NCBI GenBank assembly: GCA_018711785.1
Contig: DVHW01000136.1
Location: 1-15,773, forward strand
Source: Candidatus Galloscillospira excrementavium
GTDB taxonomy: Bacteria; Bacillota; Clostridia; Oscillospirales; Oscillospiraceae
Reading direction: 5' to 3'
DNA length: 15,773 nt
Under the pieces are notes generated by a model. It made no database searches. It was not told the origin of the DNA and saw nothing but the letters and a program-made list of their open reading frames with translations. Each line of letters starts with the position of its first letter. Position 1 is the first letter of the stretch. A program made the position numbers and the translations under genes. Below, one piece after another: positions 6,266-15,500 of this stretch.

Positions 6266-6997
6266 ATGACGGAACCGAAATATAAGCGAATCCTGCTGAA
6301 GGTCAGCGGGGAGGCCCTGGCTGGCGCGGCCTCCCGCGGGCTGGACTTTGACGTCATCGGCAGCGTGTGCGACGTGGTGAAGAAGTGTACCGAGATCGGG
6401 GTTCAGATCGGCATCGTGGTGGGCGGCGGCAACTTCTGGCGGGGCCTGAAGGACGGCGGCGACCGGATGGAGCGCACCCGGGCCGACCACATGGGTATGC
6501 TGGCCACGGTCATCAACTGCCTGGCTCTGGCGGATATGCTGGAGCAGCGGGGGGTGGAGGTCCGGGTCCAGACCGCCATCGAGATGCGCGCCATCGCCGA
6601 GCCCTACATCCGCTCCCGGGCCATCCGGCACCTGGAGAAGGGGAGGGTGGTCATCTTCGGCTGCGGAACCGGCAATCCCTTCTTCTCCACCGACACGGCG
6701 GCGGTCCTGCGGGCCGCCGAGGTGGACGCCGACGCCATCCTCCTGGCCAAGAACATCGACGGCGTATACTCCGCCGACCCCAACAAGGACCCCACTGCGG
6801 TGAAGTACGACTCCATCACCTACGACGAGATCCTGGCCCAGCACCTCCAGGTGATGGACTCCACCGCCACGTCCCTGTCCATGGACAACAAGATTCCAGT
6901 CATCCTCTTCGCCCTGAAAGACCCCGAGAACATCTACCGCGTGGTGACGGGAGAAAAAATCGGAACCATCGTCAAGGAGGAAAAAGGAAATGAATGA
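6266..6997 (+). CDS. pyrH: UMP kinase (uridylate kinase)
   Basis: A 243-aa amino-acid-kinase-fold enzyme that phosphorylates UMP to UDP with ATP, the committed step toward UTP and CTP; it is essential and cytosolic. Family signatures are present throughout: KVSGEAL (Lys12, Gly15 phosphate loop), [10 protein letters not shown] (residues 51-60), [27 protein letters not shown] (nucleotide binding) and [15 protein letters not shown]. Length is typical for bacterial PyrH. The ATG is preceded by a GAGGGAG-type ribosome site at about 8 nt. It begins the long rightward operon and its last 8 nt overlap frr, implying coupled translation. In many Firmicutes it follows tsf directly; here an inverted degV-family gene lies between them. 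Confidence 0.99.
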   Translation: MTEPKYKRILLKVSGEALAGAASRGLDFDVIGSVCDVVKKCTEIGVQIGIVVGGGNFWRGLKDGGDRMERTRADHMGMLATVINCLALADMLEQRGVEVRVQTAIEMRAIAEPYIRSRAIRHLEKGRVVIFGCGTGNPFFSTDTAAVLRAAEVDADAILLAKNIDGVYSADPNKDPTAVKYDSITYDEILAQHLQVMDSTATSLSMDNKIPVILFALKDPENIYRVVTGEKIGTIVKEEKGNE

Positions 6998-7544
6998 GCT
7001 GCTCAAAGAGTATGATGTGAAAATGCAGAAGACCGTGGACGTGGTGGTGAGCGACTTTGCCAGCGTCCGGGCCGGCCGGGCCAACGCCGCGGTGCTGGAC
7101 AAGATCACCGTGGACTACTACGGCGTGGCCACCCCCCTCAACCAGGTGGGGACCATCTCCTCGCCCGATCCCCGCACGCTGATGATCCAGCCTTGGGACG
7201 GCAGCCTTCTGAAGGCGATTGAGAAGGCCATCCAGACCTCTGACCTGGGCATCAACCCCCAGAACGACGGCAAGGTGATCCGCCTGGCCTTCCCCCAGCT
7301 CACCGAGGAGCGCCGCAAGGAGCTGACCAAGCAGGTGCGCAAGTACGGTGAGGGCGGCAAGGTAGCGGTCCGGAACATCCGGCGGGACGCCATGGATAAG
7401 CTGAAGGCCCTGGAGAAGAAATCGGAGATCACCGAGGACGACCTCAAGCAGATGGAGAAGGAACTCCAGGACCTCACCGAGAAGCGCTGCAAGCAGCTGG
7501 ACGAGCTGACGGCCAAGAAAGAGGCCGAGCTGATGGCGGTGTAA
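6990..7544 (+). CDS. frr: Ribosome recycling factor
   Basis: A 184-aa protein, essentially the standard length. Together with EF-G it splits post-termination ribosomes so that subunits can be reused. The family signature [12 protein letters not shown] (conserved Arg27 and Arg30) lies in helix 1. The short domain II carries [20 protein letters not shown], and the long C-terminal helices include [28 protein letters not shown] (shown in part: [15 protein letters not shown]). The ATG at 6990 lies within the end of pyrH. AAGGAGG sits 9 nt upstream, inside pyrH coding sequence. It is followed by an 87-nt spacer holding a conspicuous hairpin before uppS. Confidence 0.99.
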   Translation: MNELLKEYDVKMQKTVDVVVSDFASVRAGRANAAVLDKITVDYYGVATPLNQVGTISSPDPRTLMIQPWDGSLLKAIEKAIQTSDLGINPQNDGKVIRLAFPQLTEERRKELTKQVRKYGEGGKVAVRNIRRDAMDKLKALEKKSEITEDDLKQMEKELQDLTEKRCKQLDELTAKKEAELMAV

Positions 7545-7567
7545 GAAAATCCATATCCCTAGCGGTC

Positions 7568-7604
7568 ATTGCGGTGCGGAGCGCCCCGGTGCTCCGCACG
7601 CAAT
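7568..7604 (+). promoter_or_regulatory. Stable hairpin in the frr-uppS spacer
   Basis: Arms 7568-7572 plus 7574-7582 pair with 7591-7599 plus 7600-7604, giving 14 bp with one bulged G (7573) and an 8-nt loop. The sequence after it, CTTATATTGACAGG, lacks a T-tract, so it is not a convincing intrinsic terminator. It may be a processing or stability element, or a weak attenuator that sets the ratio of frr to the isoprenoid/lipid genes. Confidence 0.45.
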
Positions 7605-7631
7605 CTTATATTGACAGGTAGGATGTCTGCC

Positions 7632-8387
7632 ATGCCTTTTTTTAGAACCAAAGAGGCCCCTCGCACCGAGGTGGACTTTACAAATCTGCCCAGGCACGTT
7701 GCCATCATCATGGACGGCAACGGGCGCTGGGCAAAAAAGCGCGGCCTGCCCCGGACGGCGGGCCACGCGGCGGGGGCGGAGAACTTCCGCACCATCGCCA
7801 CCTACTGCAAGGAGATCGGTCTGGAATACCTGACCGTGTACGCCTTCTCCACCGAGAACTGGAAGCGCCCGGCGGAGGAGGTCTCCGCCATCATGGGGCT
7901 TTTGAAGAAGTACCTGCTGGAGGCCATCGAGAAAATGGAGCGGGACCGGGTGAAGATGTGCTTTTTCGGGGACCTCTCCCAGCTGCCCGAGGAGCTGCAG
8001 CTCCTGTGCGAGCGGACCCGTGAGATCTCCAGGCACTACGACGGGGTGCAGGTCAACATCTGCCTCAACTACGGCGGGCGGGACGAGATCCTCCGGGCGG
8101 CCCGGCGCTTTGCCCTGGATTGCGCTGAGGGGAAGGCCGACCCCAACCACCTGACGGAGGCGCAGTTCTCCTCCTATCTCTACTCGGCCGGGGTCCCGGA
8201 CCCGGACCTCATCATCCGCCCAAGCGGGGAGCTGCGCCTGTCCAACTTCCTGCCCTGGCAGTCTGCCTATGCGGAGTTCTATTTTACCGATGTGCTCTGG
8301 CCTGATTTCTCCAAGGAAGAGCTCCACCGCGCGCTGGCGTCCTACCAGCACCGGCAGCGCAGATTCGGAGGTGTCCTCAATGGTTAA
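7632..8387 (+). CDS. uppS: Isoprenyl transferase (undecaprenyl diphosphate synthase)
   Basis: A 251-aa cis-prenyltransferase that adds isopentenyl diphosphate units to farnesyl diphosphate, making the C55 lipid carrier for peptidoglycan and wall polymers. All conserved regions are present: HVAIIMDGNGRWAKKRG with catalytic Asp28, TAGHAAGAENF, LTVYAFSTENWKRP, NICLNYGGRDEI and IIRPSGELRLSNFLPWQ with the substrate Arg/Ser cluster, then AEFYFTDVLWPDF. The start is the one soft point. ATG at 7632 has AGGA 8 nt upstream and gives the usual length. ATG at 7623 would add three residues with a poorer ribosome site, and the frame extends back to 7569 through the hairpin. Its last 8 nt overlap cdsA. The substrates come from the MEP pathway, two of whose enzymes (dxr, ispG) lie downstream in the same operon. 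Confidence 0.98.
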   Translation: MPFFRTKEAPRTEVDFTNLPRHVAIIMDGNGRWAKKRGLPRTAGHAAGAENFRTIATYCKEIGLEYLTVYAFSTENWKRPAEEVSAIMGLLKKYLLEAIEKMERDRVKMCFFGDLSQLPEELQLLCERTREISRHYDGVQVNICLNYGGRDEILRAARRFALDCAEGKADPNHLTEAQFSSYLYSAGVPDPDLIIRPSGELRLSNFLPWQSAYAEFYFTDVLWPDFSKEELHRALASYQHRQRRFGGVLNG

Positions 8388-9195
8388 GCGGATCCTGGTG
8401 GCGGTAGTCTGCATCCCGCTGCTCTTTGTGGTCTTTTTTGCCCTGCCGCCCATCGCCATCCCCATTATGATCTCCCTGCTCTCCATGATCGCGGTGCACG
8501 AGGTGCTCTGGTCCACCGGCTTTGTGAAGAACTCCAAGATCTCCGGGCTGTCCATTGTCCTCTCCGGCGTGGTCCCGTTCTGGGTCTATATCGGACAGGG
8601 GCCCCGGTCGGCGCTGCTGGGCATTTTCATCTACTTTTTCCTGATCTTTGTGGTGGCCATCTCCAGCCACTACACCGTGACCATGGAGAAAATGGGCGGC
8701 AGCTTCTTTTTCTCCATGCTCATCCCCTATTTCCTCTCCACCTTCATCCGCCTGGACCAGCTGGAGCTGGGCAAGTTCTATATTCTGGTCCCCCTGCTGG
8801 TGGCCTTCACCAGCGACGCCTTCGCCCTCTTTGCAGGTATGGCCTTCGGCAAGCACAAGCTGGCCCCCGAGCTCTCCCCCAAAAAGACGGTGGAGGGCTC
8901 TGTGGGCGGCTTTGTGGGGGCCATCGTGTGCTCTCTCATCTACGGCGCGGTGATGCAGTACGGCTTTGACCTCCGGGTCAACTACCTCCTCTTCGCCCTC
9001 TATGGGGCGCTGGGCAGCGTGGTCTCCCAGATCGGGGACCTGTCCTTCTCCTATATCAAGCGGCAGTACGGCATCAAGGACTTCGGCAACATCTTCCCCG
9101 GCCACGGCGGCGTGCTGGACCGGTTCGACAGCGTCATCTTCTGCGCGCCCTTTGTCGAGATCCTGATCCACTTCCTGCCCGCACTGGGAGCGTGA
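8380..9195 (+). CDS. cdsA: Phosphatidate cytidylyltransferase (CDP-diglyceride synthase)
   Basis: A 271-aa polytopic membrane enzyme that converts phosphatidic acid and CTP to CDP-diacylglycerol, the precursor of phosphatidylglycerol and other phospholipids. The sequence is hydrophobic throughout, with about seven or eight candidate membrane helices starting at residue 4. Near the C-terminus the CDS family signature begins at residue 224 (SYIKRQYGIKD) and continues as FPGHGGVLDRFD, giving the metal-binding acidic residues. An earlier conserved block, LSPKKTVEGSVGG, is also present. The ATG overlaps the end of uppS by 8 nt, with GGAGGTG 7 nt upstream. The frame opens earlier (8269), but that part is a shadow of uppS. 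The dxr gene starts 4 nt after its stop. Confidence 0.98.
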   Translation: MVKRILVAVVCIPLLFVVFFALPPIAIPIMISLLSMIAVHEVLWSTGFVKNSKISGLSIVLSGVVPFWVYIGQGPRSALLGIFIYFFLIFVVAISSHYTVTMEKMGGSFFFSMLIPYFLSTFIRLDQLELGKFYILVPLLVAFTSDAFALFAGMAFGKHKLAPELSPKKTVEGSVGGFVGAIVCSLIYGAVMQYGFDLRVNYLLFALYGALGSVVSQIGDLSFSYIKRQYGIKDFGNIFPGHGGVLDRFDSVIFCAPFVEILIHFLPALGA

Positions 9196-9199
9196 GAGC

Positions 9200-10339
9200 A
9201 TGAGCAGGTGTGTTTCCGTTCTGGGCTCCACCGGCTCCATCGGCCGGCAGTCTTTGGAGGTCATGGCGGCCTGCGGCATGACCGCGGCTGCCCTCACCGC
9301 CAACCGGGATGCGGCGCGCATGGAGGGGCAGGTGCGGGCCTTCCGGCCCAAGCTGGCGGCCATGATGGACCCCGCCGCCGCCGCCGACCTGCGCCTGCGC
9401 CTGGCCGACACCTCTGTCCGGGTGGCGGAGGGCATGGAGGGGCTCATGGAGGCCGCGTCCCTGCCCGAGGCCGACACCGTGATCACCGCCGTCATGGGCA
9501 TCGTGGGCCTGCGGCCTACCCTGGCCGCCATCCGGCAGGGCAAGCGCATCGCCCTGGCCAACAAGGAGACCCTGGTCTGCGCCGGGGAGCTGGTGATGGA
9601 GGAGGCGGCGCGGTGGGGGGCCGAGATCATCCCTGTGGACTCGGAGCACTCTGCCATTTTTCAGTCCCTCCAGGGCTGCCGGGACCGGGGCGAGGTGAAG
9701 CGCCTCATCCTGACCGCCTCCGGCGGTCCCTTTTTCGGCTATACCCGGGAGCAGCTGGTGCATGTGACCCTCTCCCAGGCCCTGAAGCACCCCAACTGGT
9801 CCATGGGGGCGAAGATCACCATCGACTCCGCCACCCTGATGAACAAGGGGCTGGAGTTCATCGAGGCCATGCGGCTCTACCATATGCCGCCCGAAAAAAT
9901 TTCCATCGTCATCCACCGGGAGAGTATAGTCCACTCCCTGGTGGAATACTGTGATAATGCCATGATCGCCCAGCTGGGCACGGCGGACATGCGCCTGCCC
10001 ATCCAGTACGCCCTCACCTGGCCGGAGAGGACAGCGGGGCCGGCCAGGGCCCTGGACCTGTTGTCCTGCCCGCCCCTGACCTTCGCCCAGCCGGACTACG
10101 GGGCCTTTCCCTGCCTCTCCCTGGCCCTGTCCGCCGCCCGCACGGGCGGGACGGCCACCGCAATCCTCAACGGCGCCAACGAGGCCGCCGTGGCCCGCTT
10201 TTTGGCCGAGGAGATCCCCTTCGGCCGCATCGCCGAGCTGGTGGAGCGGGCCCTGGAGCAGGTGCCGGCGGTGCCCTCCCCCACACTGGAGGACATTCTG
10301 GCGGCCGACGAGGCGGCCCGGGCCGTGGCAATGAAATAA
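9200..10339 (+). CDS. dxr: 1-deoxy-D-xylulose 5-phosphate reductoisomerase
   Basis: A 379-aa cytosolic enzyme that rearranges and reduces DXP to 2-C-methyl-D-erythritol 4-phosphate with NADPH, the first committed step of the MEP isoprenoid pathway and the target of fosmidomycin. The NADPH-binding loop LGSTGSIG is at residues 8-15. ALANKETLV follows, and the metal ligands are Asp147 and Glu149 in VDSEHSAIF plus Glu219 in MNKGLE. The substrate-binding NWSMGAKITIDSATLMNKG and the flexible-loop segment LTASGGPF are intact. Length is in the normal range. The ATG lies 4 nt past cdsA with a GGGAG-type ribosome site. The gene sits between the lipid gene cdsA and the protease rseP, an order common in Gram-positive and Gram-negative bacteria. 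Confidence 0.99.
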   Translation: MSRCVSVLGSTGSIGRQSLEVMAACGMTAAALTANRDAARMEGQVRAFRPKLAAMMDPAAAADLRLRLADTSVRVAEGMEGLMEAASLPEADTVITAVMGIVGLRPTLAAIRQGKRIALANKETLVCAGELVMEEAARWGAEIIPVDSEHSAIFQSLQGCRDRGEVKRLILTASGGPFFGYTREQLVHVTLSQALKHPNWSMGAKITIDSATLMNKGLEFIEAMRLYHMPPEKISIVIHRESIVHSLVEYCDNAMIAQLGTADMRLPIQYALTWPERTAGPARALDLLSCPPLTFAQPDYGAFPCLSLALSAARTGGTATAILNGANEAAVARFLAEEIPFGRIAELVERALEQVPAVPSPTLEDILAADEAARAVAMK

Positions 10340-10355
10340 GGAGAACCTGCTGCCT

Positions 10356-11453
10356 ATGTCTATGGTCATCTACATTCTCATCGCCATTCTCATGTTCGGC
10401 GTGCTCATCGCGGTCCACGAGTTCGGGCATTTCATCACCGCCAAGCTCCTGGGCTTCCGGGTGAACGAGTTCGCCATCGGCATGGGGCCCAAGCTGCTGC
10501 ACCGGCAGAGGGGGGAGACCGAGTACACCCTCCGGGCCCTGCCCATCGGCGGCTTCTGCGCCATGGAGGGGGAGGACGGCGACTCGGGGGACCCCCGGGC
10601 CTTCAACAACCGCCCCGTCTGGCGGCAGTTTATCGTCCTGGTGGCGGGGTCTTTTATGAATTTCCTCACCGGCCTTTTGATTTTTGTGGTGCTCTTCTCC
10701 CAGACCGGAGCCTACTACACCACCGAGATCGCCGGCTTCCTGGACGGGTTCCCCCTCCAGGGGGAGGAGGGGCTGATGGTGGGGGACCGCATCGTCTCGG
10801 TGGACGGCCACGCCATCTACCTCTCCAGCGACCTGGACCTGTTCTTCAACCGGGCCGGGGACACCATGGACCTGGTCATTGAGCGGGCCGGGGAGCGCAT
10901 CGTGCTGGACGACTTCCCCATGGCCGCCCGGGAGTACGTGGTGGACGGGGAGACCCAGGTCAAGCGGGGCATCATCCGGGGCATCAACGAAAATCCCACC
11001 CTGCTGGATAAGCTGGCCCTCAGCTGGTACAACACCATCGACACGGTCCGGCTGGTCTGGGTCGGCCTGGGCGACCTGGTGACCGGCGCGGTGGGCCTCA
11101 GGGATATGTCGGGTGCCATCGGCATCGTGACCCTCATCGGCGACGAGGCCGCCCAGGCCCAGGAGCAGGCCGCCGCCACCGGCGGAAACCCCATCGCCGC
11201 GGCCGCCCAGAGCATCGCCTATATCGTGGGCTTTATCGCCATCAACCTGGCGGTGATGAACCTGCTGCCCATCCCCGCCCTGGACGGCGGGCGGATTCTG
11301 TTCCTCATCGTGGGCAGCATCTACAAGCTGTTCGCCAAGAAGCGGCTGAACCCCAAGTACGAGGGGTACGTCAACGCCGCGGGCTTCGTGTGCCTGATGG
11401 CACTGATGCTGGTGGTGGCCTTCAGCGACGTGCTCAAGCTGTTCGGGCGATAG
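10356..11453 (+). CDS. rseP: Site-2 intramembrane zinc metalloprotease (RseP/RasP)
   Basis: A 365-aa M50B-family protease that cleaves anti-sigma factors and other membrane proteins within the bilayer. The zinc motif HEFGH occupies residues 21-25 in the first membrane helix, and the third ligand is Asp310 in NLLPIPALDGG. A single PDZ domain spans about residues 120-200 (GLMVGDRIVSVDGHAI). A membrane helix near residues 90-110 precedes it, and two C-terminal helices follow at about 285-305 and 340-360. One PDZ domain matches Gram-positive RasP; E. coli RseP has two. The ATG at 10356 lies 12 nt from AAGGAG, a slightly long gap, and a second Met two codons later is possible. The spacer from dxr is 16 nt. 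Its substrates cannot be inferred from this window, since no anti-sigma gene is present. Confidence 0.97.
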   Translation: MSMVIYILIAILMFGVLIAVHEFGHFITAKLLGFRVNEFAIGMGPKLLHRQRGETEYTLRALPIGGFCAMEGEDGDSGDPRAFNNRPVWRQFIVLVAGSFMNFLTGLLIFVVLFSQTGAYYTTEIAGFLDGFPLQGEEGLMVGDRIVSVDGHAIYLSSDLDLFFNRAGDTMDLVIERAGERIVLDDFPMAAREYVVDGETQVKRGIIRGINENPTLLDKLALSWYNTIDTVRLVWVGLGDLVTGAVGLRDMSGAIGIVTLIGDEAAQAQEQAAATGGNPIAAAAQSIAYIVGFIAINLAVMNLLPIPALDGGRILFLIVGSIYKLFAKKRLNPKYEGYVNAAGFVCLMALMLVVAFSDVLKLFGR

Positions 11454-11474
11454 ACGGATAGGGAGGGAGACTCC

Positions 11475-12512
11475 TTGACAAGACAGATCATGGTGGGCGC
11501 GGTCCCGGTGGGGGGCGGCGCCCCGGTGACCATCCAGTCCATGTGCAACACCCGGACCGACGACGTGGCGGCCACGGTGGAGCAGATCCTGCGGCTGGAG
11601 GCCGCGGGTTGCCAAATTGTCCGGGTGGCGGTGCCCGACATGGCGGCCGCCCGGGCGGTGGGGGAGATCCGTTCTCGCATCCACATCCCCCTGGTGGTAG
11701 ACATCCACTTTGACTACAAGCTGGCTCTGGAGTGCGTGGCCGCCGGGTGCGACAAGGTGCGCATCAACCCGGGCAACATCGGCGGGGAGGACCGGGTCAG
11801 AGCGGTGGCCGCGGCCTGCAAGGCAAAAAACATCCCCATCCGCATCGGGGTCAACGGCGGCTCCCTGGAGAAGCCCATCCTGGCAAAATACGGCGGCGTC
11901 ACGCCGGAGGCACTGGTGGAGAGCGCCTTTGGACACATTGAGCTGCTGCACAAGTTCGATTTCGACGACATCTGCGTATCCCTGAAGTCCTCCAGCGTGC
12001 CGGTGACCATGGCGGCCTATCGGCTGATGTCACTGAAAAGCAATTACCCTTTACATCTTGGCGTCACCGAAACGGGCACGCCCCGCATGGGGGTACTGAA
12101 GTCCGCGGTGGGCATCGGGGGCCTCCTGGCCATGGGCATCGGGGACACGGTGCGGGTGTCCCTCTCCGCCGATCCCATCGAGGAGGTCTACGCCGCCCGG
12201 GACATCCTGAAGGTCTCCGGCGTGCGGAAGGAGGGGCCGGAGCTCATCGCCTGCCCCACCTGCGGCCGTACCCGGATCGACCTTATCGGCCTGGCGAACC
12301 AGGTGGAAGAGCGGCTCAAGGGGGTGGACAAGCCCATCACCGTGGCGGTCATGGGCTGTGTGGTCAACGGCCCGGGGGAGGCCAGCGCCGCCGACGTGGG
12401 CATCGCCGGCGGGGACGGTGTTGGCCTGCTGTTCCGCCGGGGAGAGATCGTCAAGAAGGTCCCCCAGGACCGGCTGGTGGACGAGCTGTTTCAACTGATC
12501 GAGGCGCTTTGA
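11475..12512 (+). CDS. ispG: (E)-4-hydroxy-3-methylbut-2-enyl diphosphate synthase
   Basis: A 345-aa iron-sulfur enzyme converting MEcPP to HMBPP, the penultimate step of the MEP pathway. The TIM-barrel half contains VTIQSMCNTRTDD, LVVDIHFDYKLAL, KVRINPGNIG and RIGVNGGSLEK. The C-terminal half binds the [4Fe-4S] cluster through Cys260 and Cys263 (ACPTCGR), Cys295 and probably Glu302 (GCVVNGPGEA). The start is TTG at 11475, with GGGAGGGAG about 5 nt upstream. The first ATG, at 11490, would lie 20 nt from that site and would trim the conserved N-terminal strand. The spacer from rseP is 21 nt. Dependence on an oxygen-sensitive cluster suits an anaerobe but is not diagnostic. Together with dxr this places two MEP enzymes in one operon with uppS. 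Confidence 0.98.
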   Translation: MTRQIMVGAVPVGGGAPVTIQSMCNTRTDDVAATVEQILRLEAAGCQIVRVAVPDMAAARAVGEIRSRIHIPLVVDIHFDYKLALECVAAGCDKVRINPGNIGGEDRVRAVAAACKAKNIPIRIGVNGGSLEKPILAKYGGVTPEALVESAFGHIELLHKFDFDDICVSLKSSSVPVTMAAYRLMSLKSNYPLHLGVTETGTPRMGVLKSAVGIGGLLAMGIGDTVRVSLSADPIEEVYAARDILKVSGVRKEGPELIACPTCGRTRIDLIGLANQVEERLKGVDKPITVAVMGCVVNGPGEASAADVGIAGGDGVGLLFRRGEIVKKVPQDRLVDELFQLIEAL

Positions 12513-12553
12513 GCGCCGCTGTCTGAGTCTGAGTGGGGGAGAGTTTGAGCGCG

Positions 12554-15500
12554 ATGCCTGAGCAGAGGATACCCTTTCTGAATCTGTTTTCCCGCTGGCA
12601 GCCGGAAGGGGATTTGGCACCCCTGGCCAGCGGGAGCGTTGTTACAGGGGCGGTGATCGACAAGACAAGCCGCTCGATTTCCGCGACTGTAAAGTGCAAA
12701 CACCTTCCAGATGGAAGGGCTAAACTGCGCTGGGAGCAGAGCCTGGCACGGGCCTACCATGTGGACCGGGTGGAGCTGGATCTGGCCCCCGCGGAGCCAG
12801 TGCCGGCCGCGCCGCCCCAACAGGAGCCGCTCCGGGCGCTAGAGGAGCCGGCCCGGGCGGATGGCACCCCGGGAGAGGCGATCCCCACTCCGGAGGCCGC
12901 GGCAGAGGACCCGGCGGAGGCGGCCTTCCGCCGCACCGAGGAGATCCGCCAGGCCGCCCTGCGGAGCATCCACCGGGCAAAGCCAAAGGCGAAATCGGGG
13001 AAGGAGGGCGGCAAGGAGAAAAAGAAACTGATCTTTGGCCAGCGGGAGATCAAGAAGGAGCCCATCCCCATGGGGCAGCTGGACCTGGACATGGGCACCG
13101 TGGTGGTGGAGGGCGACGTGTTCGCCACAGACCACAAGGAGCTGAAAAAGCGGGGCGCTTGGGTGGTGGGCTTTGACGTCACCGATTACACCGGCTCCAT
13201 CCGGGTGAACAAATTCTTCCCCGGCGACGAGGGCAAGCCCATCGTGGACGGGGTGAAAAAGGGCCAGCACCTGCTCATCCAGGGCAAGCTGAACATCGAC
13301 CGCTTCTCCGGCGACATGGTGCTGGAGCCCTACGCCATCATGGAGGCCCAGCAGGAGCGCCGCCGGGACAACGCCCCGGAGAAGCGGGTGGAGCTCCACC
13401 TCCACACCAATATGTCGGCCATGGACGCCCTCACCGCCGTGGGGGCCAAGACCGACTCCCCCGTGGGCATCGACAAGAATGTCATCAAGCGGGCCGAGGC
13501 CTGGGGCCACCGGGCCATCGCCATCACCGACCACGGCGTGGCCCACGCCTTCCCAAACGCCTGGCACTCGGCCAAGAACATCAAGCTCCTCTACGGCGTG
13601 GAGGCCTATTACATCAACGACGTGGACGACCGTGTGGTGGTCCATGGCGACAAGGAACAAGACTTTACGGGCGAGATCGTCTGCTTCGACATCGAGACCA
13701 CCGGCCTGGACCGGCGGCGGGACGCCATCACCGAGATCGGCGCGGTGGTCCTGCGGGACGGAGAGGTGGCCGAGCAGTTCTCCACCTTCGCCGACCCGGA
13801 GCGGCCCCTGACCCGGGAGATCACCGAGCTCACCGGCATCACCGACGAGATGCTCCGGGGCGCCCCCTCCCAGGCGGAGGCCATCGGCGCTTTCCTGGAC
13901 TTCGTGGGGGACCGGCCTCTGGCAGCCCACAATGCCGAGTTCGACCTGGGCTTCATCGCCGAGGGCTGCCGGCGGATGGGCCGGCCCTTCGAGCCCACCT
14001 CCATCGACACCCTGATTCTGGCCCAGAACCTGCTGCCGGACCTGGGCAAGTACAAGCTGGACATCGTGGCGGAGCACCTGCACCTGCCAGCGTTCCACCA
14101 CCACCGGGCCTATGACGACGCGGCCACGGTGGGCTATATGCTCGTACCCTTTTTCGAGATGCTGCGGGACAAAGGCGTCCAGACCCTCCAGCAGATCAAC
14201 CCGGCCATGTCCAAGCTGCGGGGCGGCGGCAAGGCCCGCCGCCAGCCCAAGCACCTCATCATCCTGGCCAAGAACCAGATGGGCCTGCGCAACCTTTACC
14301 AGCTCATCTCGGCCTCCTACCTGGACCACTTCAAGCGCTATCCCATCATGCCCAAGAGCCTCATCAACCAGCACCGGGAGGGGCTCATCATCGGCTCGGC
14401 CTGCGAGGCGGGGGAGCTGTTCCAGGCGGTGGTGAAGCGTAAGGACTTCAATGAACTCAAGCGCATCGCCTCCTGGTACGACTATCTGGAGATCCAGCCC
14501 CTGTGCAACAACGCCTTCATGCTCCGCAAGGGCATGGTGCGCAGCGAGGAGGAGCTGCGGGACTTCAACCGCACGGTGGTGTCCCTGGGGGAGGCGCTGG
14601 ACAAGCCGGTCTGCGCCACCGGGGACGTCCACTTCCTGGACCCGGAGGACGAGATCTACCGCCACATCCTGCTGGCCTCCAAGGGATTTGAGGACGCGGA
14701 CGCCCCGCTGCCCCTCTACTTCAAGACCACCGAGGAGATGCTCCAGGAGTTTGCCTACCTGGGGAAGGAGAAGGCCTATGAGGTGGTGGTGCGCAACACT
14801 AACCTAGTGGCCGACTGGTGTGAGCGCATCGAGCCCCTGCCCAAGGGCCTGTTCGCCCCCAAGATCGAGAACTCGGCCCAGGAGCTGACCCGGCTGGTCT
14901 GGGACAAGGCCAAACGCCTCTATGGCGAGGAGCCCCCCCAGATCGTAGTGGACCGGATCAACGCCGAGCTGGGGGACATCATCAAGTGCAAGTACGACGT
15001 CATCTACATGTCCGCCCAGAAGCTGGTGCAGAACTCCCTGGAGCACGGCTATCTGGTGGGCTCCCGGGGTAGTGTGGGCTCCTCTCTGGTGGCCTTCATG
15101 TCGGGGATCACCGAGGTGAACTCCCTGCCGCCCCACTACCGCTGCCCCAACTGCAAGCACTCGGATTTCGAGGCCGCCAAGGCCGGCGGCTGGGGTTGCG
15201 GGGCAGATATGCCCGACGCGGTGTGCCCGGTCTGCGGCGCTCCCTATGAAAAGGACGGCTTCAACATCCCCTTTGAGACCTTCCTGGGCTTCGGGGGGGA
15301 CAAGGTGCCCGATATCGACCTGAACTTCTCCGGAGAGTACCAGTCCAACGCCCACCGGTACACCTTTGAGCTCTTCGGACAGGACCATGTGTTCCGGGCG
15401 GGCACCATCGGCACGGTGAAGGACAAGATCGCCTACGGCTACGTCAAGCACTATCTGACGGAGCGGGGGCGGACCGTGACCCGGGCGGAGGAGAACCGCC

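Noticed and set aside
7610..7638. A perfect TTGACA at 7610-7615 upstream of uppS as a -35 box
   Set aside because: The sequence 17 nt downstream (GCCTTT) has no resemblance to a -10, and the box would start transcription inside uppS.
8377..10369. Minus-strand frames of 426 and 411 aa opposite cdsA and dxr
   Set aside because: They are antisense shadows with compositional bias only; the plus-strand genes are unambiguous.
10167..11951. A 594-aa open frame on the minus strand across dxr, rseP and ispG
   Set aside because: It is a shadow of GC-rich coding sequence. It spans three well-supported genes on the other strand and its translation is His/Gly/Asp/Val-rich with no recognisable domain.
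12839..14665. A 608-aa minus-strand open frame opposite polC
   Set aside because: The polC frame is continuous here with all catalytic motifs, and the reverse translation has only low-complexity composition, so it is an antisense shadow.
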